Positions 22,747-29,802 of a stretch of 39,972 nucleotides of DNA are shown piece by piece; positions within the stretch are counted from its first letter, which is position 1; each line of letters begins with the position of its first letter. Origin of the DNA: Pseudomonadota bacterium (GTDB taxonomy: Bacteria; Pseudomonadota; Alphaproteobacteria; CACIAM-22H2); the NCBI GenBank assembly GCA_016201015.1, contig JACQDQ010000027.1:1-39972 (forward strand), given 5' to 3'. The notes beneath the pieces are model-generated. The model saw only the letters and a list, made by a program, of their open reading frames with translations, did not search any database and had not been told where the DNA came from. Made by a program: the position numbers and the translations under genes.

Positions 22747-23949
22747 TCACTGGGTTGTTCGAAGTGGCTGTCTGGCCGTCTCGTCGTCCAACTCGATGAC
22801 CCCCGCCGAGGCGAGAGCCGCCACTTCGGCCCTTGAGTAGCCGCCGATCTTGGTCAACACCTCCGCCGTATCCGCGCCCAGCGCGGGAGCGTCGCACGAG
22901 ATCGCGAGTGGGCTTGCTTCGAGCTGGAAGGGGAAGCCCTTGACGAGCGATCCATCTGTCGCCCGTGTCAGGCCATAATTCCAGCCTCGCCCGGCGCCGT
23001 CGAGAACCTGCTTGCCGTTCAATACTGGCGCGACGGCAATACTGGCGGCGGACAGGCGCTCGACGCAGCTCGACGAGTCTCGCGCGGATATCCACTCCGC
23101 CAGGGCGACCCGAAGAGCATCGGTGCCATCCGTCTCGAGACCGCGGCCAAGAACCCGCTCCAGCGCTGGAACGTCGCGACCATCGATCGTGACCGCGACC
23201 CACACTTCGTCGCTCGAACGGAAGCAATCCTGCACGAGATGGGGCGCCTGCGCATTGCCGTTGCGCGGCGACTCAGCAGTCGCTGCGGCCGCCACGAACG
23301 CCTCGCCCGACAGAAAGCTGGTCAGCTCGCGTTGAGACAGATCGAGATGCGCCCCGCCGCTGCCGCCGCGGCGCGCGCGCCATGCCGTCATGATCATTGC
23401 GGCGGCGAAGATGGCCACGACTTGATCTGGATAATTGAGGTCCCGGCCGCTCACCACCGGTCCATCGTCCGAATAGCCCGTTCTCCAGGCCAGGCCGCCG
23501 ACCGCTTCAAGAGTCGACCCGTAGGACACGTAACCGGCGTCGGGACCGGTGTCACCCTGGCTGGAGATGGAGGCCAGAATGATTTGAGGATTGGCGGCAC
23601 GCAACCTTTCGTAGCCGAGACCAAGTCTTGGCATGACGCCGCGGCGAAAGTTCTCGACGACCACATCGCTGCGTTCCACGAGCCGAAGGAATGCCTCATT
23701 GCCGGCCGCGCTCTTCAGGTCCAGGCTGATTCCTGATTTGTTGCGGTTCGTGGCGCGAAAAAATGGCGGCAGGCTCGACGTTGCATCCGGCGGCGGCGTC
23801 GATGTCCATTTACGAAACGGGTCGCGATAGGTAGGCGACTCGATCTTGATCACGTCGGCTCCGATATCCGCAAGCAGGGCGGACGTCGCCGCACCGGCCG
23901 TGATGATCCCGAGATCGAGGACACGGCAGCCGTTCAACGGTCTCGTCAT
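22747..23949 (-). CDS. CaiB/BaiF-type family III CoA-transferase, subunit with catalytic Asp
   Basis: This is a 400-residue family III CoA-transferase. N-terminal LNGCRVLDLGIITAGAATSALLADIGADVIKIE is the CoA-binding Rossmann start. RNKSGISLDLKS and VVVENFRRGVMPRLGLGYE are family hallmarks. The catalytic Asp that forms the aspartyl-CoA mixed anhydride is probably Asp175 in LNYPDQVVAIFAA. The track start at 24018 lies in the neighbouring gene. The ATG at 23949 overlaps that gene's stop by 4 bp. Because the upstream neighbour is a second CaiB-like protein without the Asp, the two may form a heteromer like the BbsEF type of benzylsuccinate CoA-transferase. The acid substrate is unknown. Confidence 0.88.
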   Translation of the reverse strand: MTRPLNGCRVLDLGIITAGAATSALLADIGADVIKIESPTYRDPFRKWTSTPPPDATSSLPPFFRATNRNKSGISLDLKSAAGNEAFLRLVERSDVVVENFRRGVMPRLGLGYERLRAANPQIILASISSQGDTGPDAGYVSYGSTLEAVGGLAWRTGYSDDGPVVSGRDLNYPDQVVAIFAAAMIMTAWRARRGGSGGAHLDLSQRELTSFLSGEAFVAAAATAESPRNGNAQAPHLVQDCFRSSDEVWVAVTIDGRDVPALERVLGRGLETDGTDALRVALAEWISARDSSSCVERLSAASIAVAPVLNGKQVLDGAGRGWNYGLTRATDGSLVKGFPFQLEASPLAISCDAPALGADTAEVLTKIGGYSRAEVAALASAGVIELDDETARQPLRTTQ

Positions 23950-25037
23950 GACCGCTGCATCTCGACGCTCTCGCTCGATACGGGTATGCGGCCGGGTCGG
24001 AAGGCCTCGCCGTCCCAAAGAACCGGCAGCCGCGGCATCAGCACCGACGCGTCGCCACCGAGCGATATCCGGCCCAGAAAGTCCCGAGCCAAGTTCTGCG
24101 GGTCACGCTCCAGTTCGGCCGGGCTCCAGATGGGACCAAGCGGGACACGCCTGGTTAGCGCGACCTCGCGGAGTTGGTCGCGCCGCCTTGGTGAAATGGC
24201 TTGCTCGATGATTCCCGCCAATTCGCGTGCATGGAGCCGTCGCTGAGCCCGCGTTTGAAACCGGCTGTCGCCGAGGCGGGGGTCGCCTACGAGCTCTTGC
24301 AGGGCAGGCCAATCGGAGTCTTGGTAGACGAGCGCGACCCAGCCATCGGCGCAACGAATGACTTGCCATTCCGACGCCCGCCCGCAGCGGTTGGGTGCCC
24401 GGCCGGACCAGGCGGCGATCGTCGCGCTCTTCCAATTCAACCAGACCGCGACATCCAACAAGTTGACCCGCACGATCTCCCTTCTGTCCCCCACTGGCGT
24501 CTGGCAAAGCGCGGCGACAATTCCGGCATACGCCGACAATCCGGCCGAGTAGGCGAGCTGATGCCCTCCAAGCCGCAGCGGTTCGTGATCTGGATCGCCG
24601 ACGATGTCGAGAAGGCCGCCCAGCGCCATAACGGTGAACTCGCTTGCCGCGGCCGACGACGGGACACCCGCTCCAAACATCGAGATAACTGCGGCCACAC
24701 GCGGCAGCAAGGCCGCGCCGTGCCGCACACTCATGTGATGATCGAGAATCGCCACGTCGGATTTGCGAAACAGCCGGTCAAGAACGCGCTTCTCTTCCGC
24801 CGGGGCAATCGTCACGGACTTCTTCCCGGCGTTCAGAAATGCGAACATTGCGCCGATGTCGCCGAGGAGTGGCGGCACGCGCCGCACGGGGTCGCCCTCG
24901 GGCGGTTCGAGTTTGATCACGTCCGCGCCGAGATCCGCTGCGATGCGGCCGGCGAGCGAGGTCGCCAGGCGCAGTGCAAGCGGGCATTCCGCCGAATTCG
25001 CCTCGATTATCAAGACGCCGGCAAGCGGCAAGCTCAT
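23946..25037 (-). CDS. CaiB/BaiF-type protein lacking the catalytic Asp
   Basis: This is a 363-residue family III CoA-transferase homologue, shorter than its partner. It keeps IAADLGADVIKLEPPEGDPVRR, AFLNAGKKSVTI and FTVMALGGLLDIVGDPDHEPLRLGGH. At the position of the catalytic Asp (usual pattern GGxxxDxxAG) it reads GGHQLAYSAG, with Ala162. The ATG at 25037 has only a weak AAAGAAG ribosome site. The gene overlaps the following CaiB gene by 4 bp (ATGA), so equimolar production is likely. It could be a non-catalytic subunit of a heteromeric transferase. An enzyme with another residue in that role is the alternative. Candidate LysR sites lie upstream at 25297 and 25401. Confidence 0.82.
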   Translation of the reverse strand: MSLPLAGVLIIEANSAECPLALRLATSLAGRIAADLGADVIKLEPPEGDPVRRVPPLLGDIGAMFAFLNAGKKSVTIAPAEEKRVLDRLFRKSDVAILDHHMSVRHGAALLPRVAAVISMFGAGVPSSAAASEFTVMALGGLLDIVGDPDHEPLRLGGHQLAYSAGLSAYAGIVAALCQTPVGDRREIVRVNLLDVAVWLNWKSATIAAWSGRAPNRCGRASEWQVIRCADGWVALVYQDSDWPALQELVGDPRLGDSRFQTRAQRRLHARELAGIIEQAISPRRRDQLREVALTRRVPLGPIWSPAELERDPQNLARDFLGRISLGGDASVLMPRLPVLWDGEAFRPGRIPVSSESVEMQRS

Positions 25038-25296
25038 ATAGCGGCTTCTTTCGCTCTATCCTCGGTTCGATACAGGCGGAACTCGAGCCGGCGAGCTATC
25101 ACCCCGGGACGTGATGATCTGAGCCCTCGTCAGACATTGTCTGCTTTGCAATCGATGTTGCGTCGTGCGGAAGGCGCCCGCCTCGCACTCAGTCCGATCA
25201 ACTCGTATCGGTCCTCCATGGGCGCACGCTCGCGAAAGCGCAAACCTGCAGAACGAAGCCGTAAGATGATTTACTTTCGGGATGGAGCAACATAGC

Positions 25297-25328
25297 GTCA
25301 AACGATTAAAGCGCACGGCTCTCTTGAT
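25297..25328 (-). promoter_or_regulatory. Candidate LysR site for the CaiB/BaiF operon
   Basis: The plus strand reads GTCAAACGATTAAAGCGCAC and ends in TTGAT at 25324-25328. It has the same orientation relative to its target gene (leftward CaiB pair, 260 bp away) as the sites before the GST and hydratase genes. Confidence 0.55.
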
Positions 25329-25400
25329 CTTTGCTCACCTGCGCGGGACGCCCCAAATTCCTCGCCCACGACCGGGCAGCCGGCATGTTTGTGATGAAAC

Positions 25401-25432
25401 CTCAATTCATACTTGCCATTTTGTCGTTTGAC
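25401..25432 (+). promoter_or_regulatory. Candidate LysR site for the second thiolase/DUF35 unit
   Basis: Read toward the rightward thiolase gene the site is CTCAA...GCCATTTTGTCGTTTGAC. Its complement, GTCAAACGACAAAATGGCA, is the closest relative of the 18183 site. The target start is 231 bp away. TTTGAC may serve as the -35 element. Confidence 0.58.
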
Positions 25433-25662
25433 CCGCTGTCGTGGGTCCGTCGAAATGGACCGCTCGTTCCTGGATCGTCCGCGTGGACTTGGAAGTCTCG
25501 ACTTGGCAGCAAGAGTCCCTGCACTGGGTGATAATGAGAAAACTCGCCTCCTGTGGCGCGACGCCATGAGAGGTCACCCGCCATTGCGCGGGACCGCGCA
25601 GCGATGATGGCGGCCGCGTTCCTCGCCAGGCCTCGCTTCGATCGCCGACCGGAGGGCGCGGT

Positions 25663-26865
25663 ATGAGACCCACCTCGGCGAACGATCAATCCGGGGCAGA
25701 AATGCGGGATCGCAACCTTGCCAAGGTCGCAGCGGTCGTCGGCGTCGGGCACACTGACTGGACAGCCGACCACGGTCGCGTTCGTGCCGGCGAGAAGCCG
25801 CATGACTCCTACGGCTACGCCGCAATCGCGTTCACCCGAGCTCTCGAAGATGCCGGACTGCATCGCGACCAGGTAGACGGCCTGATCGTCGGTCCCACAA
25901 CAGCATACGAAAGGGTCGGCGAGCTTCTCGGCATCGACGCCCGCTGGGGAGGACAGGCCGACGCGATGCTTGCCGTGATCCAGGCCTGCATGGCGATCAA
26001 GGCCGGCCTGGCCGAGGTGGTCGCCCTCGTTTACGGAAACGACCAGCGGTCCGCCTCGGCGCGCTACGGCGGCGCCGATCCGGTCGGCGGCGGCGCATTC
26101 CTGTCGTATGTCTATCACGCGCCGTGGGGATTCACGTCGCAGGGCGCGTTGTATGCAATGATGTTTCGCCGCTACATGGCGGTTACCGGAATCACCGAGG
26201 CCGACCTTGGCCAAGTCGCGGTGGCGCAGCGGTTGGCTGCGAGCCGAAATCCAAACGCGATCATGCAGAAGCGCATCACCTTGGATGAGTATCTGTCCTC
26301 GGCCTATGTGTGCGAGCCGCTGCATCTCTTCGACTATTGCTTGATAAACGACGGCGGCGTTGCGTTGATCATCGCCGAGAGCAGCCGCGCCCGGCGCATC
26401 CGGCTAGATCCCGTCTATATCCACGGGGTTGGACGGTCCGACCTGAATCATGGTGCGACCAGCCTCGAGCCCCGTCTGTTCGACTTCTATCGTCCGGCGC
26501 AGGCGCAATCCGCGGAACAAGTCTTCAACATGGCCGGGGTCGGCCCAGCCGATATGGACGTCTTGCAGGTGTATGACAGCTTCTCGTGCCATATTCCTCT
26601 CGCCTTGGAGGGCTATGGATACTGCAAGATCGGTGACGCCGGCAGGTTCATGCGGGAGGACGGCATATCGTTGGACAAGGGGCTGCCGATAAATACCAGC
26701 GGCGGACACCTCTCCGAATCCTATATGCAGGGGTGGAACCACCAGATCGAGTCGGTTCGCCAGCTGCGCCGGGAATGCGGTGAGCGTCAGGTCGCGAACT
26801 GCCGGTATGTGCATTATAGCTCCGACGTCGCCGGCAAAGCCGTTTCGATCATCTACGGACGATAG
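25663..26865 (+). CDS. Second Cys-less thiolase-superfamily protein (Ltp2-like aldolase candidate)
   Basis: This is a 400-residue SCP2-thiolase homologue. The fold is shown by VAAVVGVGHTDWT near the N-terminus, YAAIAFTRALEDAGLHRDQVDGLIVG, LFDYCLINDGGVALIIAES and DVLQVYDSFSCHIPLALEGYGYC. At the nucleophile position it reads RWGGQADAMLAV (residues 95-106), without Cys. The C-terminal Cys-x-Gly loop is also missing (VANCRYVHYSSDVAG). INTSGGHLSESYMQGWNH corresponds to the His region. GGAGGG six bases before the ATG supports the start at 25663. The following DUF35 gene starts 8 bases after the stop, repeating the pairing seen at 19.2-20.7 kb. A retro-aldolase of the Ltp2 class is the best guess; a non-enzymatic scaffold is the alternative. 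Confidence 0.82.
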   Translation: MRPTSANDQSGAEMRDRNLAKVAAVVGVGHTDWTADHGRVRAGEKPHDSYGYAAIAFTRALEDAGLHRDQVDGLIVGPTTAYERVGELLGIDARWGGQADAMLAVIQACMAIKAGLAEVVALVYGNDQRSASARYGGADPVGGGAFLSYVYHAPWGFTSQGALYAMMFRRYMAVTGITEADLGQVAVAQRLAASRNPNAIMQKRITLDEYLSSAYVCEPLHLFDYCLINDGGVALIIAESSRARRIRLDPVYIHGVGRSDLNHGATSLEPRLFDFYRPAQAQSAEQVFNMAGVGPADMDVLQVYDSFSCHIPLALEGYGYCKIGDAGRFMREDGISLDKGLPINTSGGHLSESYMQGWNHQIESVRQLRRECGERQVANCRYVHYSSDVAGKAVSIIYGR

Positions 26866-26873
26866 GTGCTTCG

Positions 26874-27293
26874 ATGGCGAACTCGAAGCCGGTGATGAGC
26901 ATGTACGACGCTCCCATGTGGGAGAGTATCGGCAGGCACCGCCTCGAGCTGCAGACCTGCAGTCGATGCGCACGGTTCCGCTATCCCCCGGCTCCGATCT
27001 GCGCGAACTGTCTCTCGCTCGACTATCGCTGGCATCCCATCGCCGGGCGCGGAACCATCCTTTCTTGGGTCATCTTCCATCGGCAGTATTTCGACGACCA
27101 CGTGCCCCCGTACAATGTGGTCGCGGTTCAAATCGAGGAGGGCCCCATCATCCTGAGCAATCTCGTCGGGCCGGTGCCGGAAGGAAGCTGGATCGGTGCC
27201 GAGGTGGAATTCTGCTACGGAGAGCACGCCGGACGAATGCAGCATCAGGTGCGATTGCGGGAGCATTCGTCCATCGCAGCCGAGTCGGCCTAG
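26874..27293 (+). CDS. Second DUF35/OB-fold zinc-ribbon protein
   Basis: This is a 139-residue protein. A helix APMWESIGRHRLELQ precedes the zinc ribbon CSRCARFRYPPAPICANC, with the same Cys-x2-Cys-x10-Cys-x2-Cys spacing as the first DUF35 protein. The OB-fold strands follow (GRGTILSWVIFHRQYF, YNVVAVQIEEGP, GAEVEFCYG). It should bind the CoA or acyl part of the substrate for the thiolase homologue encoded 8 bases upstream. Sequence divergence between the two DUF35 proteins implies different substrates rather than a recent duplication. The overlapping 285-residue ORF at 26780 is a frame shadow. Confidence 0.85.
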   Translation: MANSKPVMSMYDAPMWESIGRHRLELQTCSRCARFRYPPAPICANCLSLDYRWHPIAGRGTILSWVIFHRQYFDDHVPPYNVVAVQIEEGPIILSNLVGPVPEGSWIGAEVEFCYGEHAGRMQHQVRLREHSSIAAESA

Positions 27294-27338
27294 CCGCCTG
27301 CCAAGCCGGCGAAAGAGTCAACAAGGGAAGGACGCGCC

Positions 27339-28076
27339 TTGATCGAGAGAGAACTCATCATCACCACGAAGCACGGCACGATGCCGAGTTTCACGGCCTG
27401 CCCCGAGGGGCCGGGTACTTGGCCCGCGGTGATCTTGCTCATGGACGCGCCGGGCATGCGCGAGGAGCTGCGCAACCACGCCCGGCGGATCGCCAAGGGA
27501 GGATATTTTTGCCTGCTTCCGGACATGTACTACCGCCTGGGGACAATCCGTCTCGATCTATCGCGGCGCGACGATGCGATGACCGCCGTGGTGCGGGCTG
27601 CGCGCCAGAGCCTGACGGACACGCTCGTCAAGGATGACATGGCGGCGATATTGTCCTTCGTCGACGCACAGGCAAAGGTTACGCCCGGGCCGGTCGGCAC
27701 CGTGGGCCACTGCATGAGCGGACGCTACATCACCACCACGGCGGCCCAGTTTCCGCACCGCATCAAGGCGGCGGCATCCCTCTATGGGGTCGGTCTTGTC
27801 ACCGACACAGACGACTCGCCGCACCGCCACTTGGCAGGAATTGCGGCTGAGCTTTACTACGGGTTCGGCGAAATCGACAAATCCACGCCGCCGTCCTATG
27901 TGGCGGCGTTTCGGGCGGCTCTGGACAAGGCCGGCGTCAAGTTTAGCCTCGACGTCTTTCCAGGCGCCGATCACGGCTACTGCTTCGCGGAACGTCAAGC
28001 TTACTCTGCCGCCGCCGCCGAGGAGAGCTGGCGCAAGCTATTCGACCTGTGGCGCCGCAATCTGAATGGTCATTGA
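27339..28076 (+). CDS. Dienelactone hydrolase-like protein (Cys nucleophile)
   Basis: This is a 245-residue alpha/beta hydrolase of the dienelactone hydrolase family. The nucleophile elbow reads TVGHCMSGRY with Cys125, as in DLH rather than the Ser of esterases. The N-terminal VILLMDAPGMREELRNHARRIA matches the loop carrying the family's conserved Glu/Asp. The acid is probably in YYGFGEIDKSTPP and the His in FPGADHGYCF. It begins with TTG at 27339, supported by AGGGAAGG seven bases upstream. It is third in the rightward unit after the thiolase and DUF35 genes. It probably opens a lactone or hydrolyses an ester/thioester in the route; the substrate cannot be read. Confidence 0.85.
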   Translation: MIERELIITTKHGTMPSFTACPEGPGTWPAVILLMDAPGMREELRNHARRIAKGGYFCLLPDMYYRLGTIRLDLSRRDDAMTAVVRAARQSLTDTLVKDDMAAILSFVDAQAKVTPGPVGTVGHCMSGRYITTTAAQFPHRIKAAASLYGVGLVTDTDDSPHRHLAGIAAELYYGFGEIDKSTPPSYVAAFRAALDKAGVKFSLDVFPGADHGYCFAERQAYSAAAAEESWRKLFDLWRRNLNGH

Positions 28077-28149
28077 CGTGCCGGGAAGCATCCGACATTC
28101 GAGGAGCGGTCGAGATTTGCCTGATCCTTCCAGTTTGCAGTCAGCGAGA

Positions 28150-29694
28150 ATGAACGGGGCGGAAAGCCTCGTGCGCACATTGCTGGGCGGTGGGGTGGAG
28201 GTGTGTTTCGCCAATCCCGGCACCTCGGAGATGCATTTCGTGGCCGCGCTGGACCGCATCGACGGCATGCGCTGCGTGCTCTGCCTGTTCGAGGGGGTAG
28301 TGACCGGCGCCGCCGACGGCTATGGCCGGATGGCCGAGAAACCGGCGGCGACGCTGCTGCATCTCGGACCCGGGCTGGCGAACGGTCTTGCCAACCTGCA
28401 CAATGCTCGGCGCGCCGCCACGCCAATCGTCAACATCGTCGGCGATCACGCCACCTATCATCGCCAGCACGATACGCCGCTGACGTCGGATATCGAGACT
28501 GCGGCGCGGCCATTCTCCAATTGGGTACGCACGTCGGGGAGCGCCCGCGCGGTGGCATCCGACGCTGCCGAGGCAATCGTCGTCGCCCGCACGCCGCCCG
28601 GGCAGATCGCGACGCTGATCTTGCCCGCCGACACGGCGTGGAATCCGGCCGAGGCGCCGGCCGCGGTGCCGAACGTTCCAGCTCGGGCCCAGGTCGCGGA
28701 ACGGGCCGTAACAGAGGCCGTGCGGATGTTGCGATCGGGCGCGCGCACCGCATTGCTGCTAGCCGGTTCCGTGCTACGCGCGCACGGTCTGCAGATGGCC
28801 GACCGGATCGCGGCGGCGACAGGCGCCCGGTTGCTGGTCGGCAATTCAAACGCCCGGGTGGAACGTGGGGCAGGACGCGTGGCGGCTGAGTCGATTCCCT
28901 ACGTGGTCGATCAGGCGGTGGCGGCGCTCGCCGATTTGCAGCAATTGATCCTGGTGGGCGCGACGCCGCCGACGGCCTTCTTCGCGTACCCGAACAAACC
29001 CAGCGTGCTCACCCCAGCCGATTGTCGGCTGCACGTACTGGCGCGACATGACGAGGATGCCGTGCAGGCGCTGGAATGGCTGGTCGATGCAGTCGGCGCA
29101 CGCGCGCACACGCCAAAGGCGGCCGCCTACCAGCCGCCCACGCTTGCCAGCGGCGCGATTACGCTGGACGCGCTCGGCCAATCGATCGCCGCGCTCATCC
29201 CGGAGCAAGCTATCGTGGTCGACGAGTCGGTTACCAGCGGACGCAGCTTCTTGCGCAGCAGCCGTTCCAGCCATCCGCACGATTGGTTGAAGAACATGGG
29301 CGGATCGATTGGCTTTGGCCTACCCGTGGCCACGGGCGCCGCCATCGCCTGTCCGGACCGCAAGGTGCTTTGTCTGGAAGCGGACGGCAGCGGCATGTAC
29401 ACGCTGCAGGCACTGTGGACTCATGCACGCGAGGGGCTGGACGTGACGACGGTGGTCTTCTCCAACCGCTCATACGCCATCCTGCGCAACGAGCTTGCCA
29501 ATGTGCAAGCCGGCAAACCCGGCCGCAAGGCGCTCGACATGCTTGACCTGGGGCGCCCGGACCTCAACTGGACCGGGCTCGCTCGCAGCATGGGGGTCGA
29601 GGCCGGCCGCGCCACCGACATGGACACGTTCAATCGCGAGCTTCAAGCAGGGCTACGCAGCAAGGGGCCGTATCTGATCGAGGTCGTCCTCTGA
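28150..29694 (+). CDS. Thiamine diphosphate-dependent enzyme (acetolactate synthase/benzoylformate decarboxylase-like)
   Basis: This is a 514-residue ThDP enzyme with the usual three domains. The N-terminal PYR domain carries the cofactor-activating Glu48 in LCLFEGVVTGAADGYGR. The central domain runs from about residue 180 to 310. The C-terminal PP domain has the metal/ThDP motif ADGSG...SNRSY at residues 411-442, where the first Gly of the usual GDG is Ala. The track start at 28066 overlaps the preceding gene. The ATG at 28150 gives MNGAESLVRTLLGGG, the standard beginning. No FAD-binding signature stands out, so decarboxylation or carboligation of a 2-oxo acid is likelier than true acetolactate synthesis. 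It ends the rightward unit, 55 bp before a hairpin terminator. Confidence 0.85.
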   Translation: MNGAESLVRTLLGGGVEVCFANPGTSEMHFVAALDRIDGMRCVLCLFEGVVTGAADGYGRMAEKPAATLLHLGPGLANGLANLHNARRAATPIVNIVGDHATYHRQHDTPLTSDIETAARPFSNWVRTSGSARAVASDAAEAIVVARTPPGQIATLILPADTAWNPAEAPAAVPNVPARAQVAERAVTEAVRMLRSGARTALLLAGSVLRAHGLQMADRIAAATGARLLVGNSNARVERGAGRVAAESIPYVVDQAVAALADLQQLILVGATPPTAFFAYPNKPSVLTPADCRLHVLARHDEDAVQALEWLVDAVGARAHTPKAAAYQPPTLASGAITLDALGQSIAALIPEQAIVVDESVTSGRSFLRSSRSSHPHDWLKNMGGSIGFGLPVATGAAIACPDRKVLCLEADGSGMYTLQALWTHAREGLDVTTVVFSNRSYAILRNELANVQAGKPGRKALDMLDLGRPDLNWTGLARSMGVEAGRATDMDTFNRELQAGLRSKGPYLIEVVL

Positions 29695-29751
29695 CCTGAG
29701 CGGATCGCTTCGGCGTTTCGCGGAAACCGGATGATCGCTGGCCAAGCAAAG

Positions 29752-29774
29752 CAGGCGGCCGAAGCCGCCTGTTT
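29752..29774. terminator. Bidirectional hairpin terminator between convergent operons
   Basis: CAGGCGGC (29752-29759) and GCCGCCTG (29764-29771) form a perfect 8-bp stem closed by a CGAA tetraloop and followed by TTT. On the other strand the stem is followed by CTTTGCTT. It sits between the stops of the convergent ThDP-enzyme gene (29694) and binding-protein gene (29803). It can plausibly end transcription from both sides, though the T-run is short. Confidence 0.65.
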
Positions 29775-29802
29775 GACTCTCCGTTGCGAACGAAGCCCGA
29801 CC

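Larger units (their letters stand above)
25038..25662. other. 625-bp divergent intergenic region
   Basis: I find no gene between the CaiB operon and the second thiolase unit. The ORFs listed here (66-89 residues) are unlike any family and lack ribosome sites. The region carries two oppositely oriented copies of the GTCAAACGA motif (25297-25328 and 25401-25432), one serving each direction. The rest shows nothing I can name. Confidence 0.6.
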
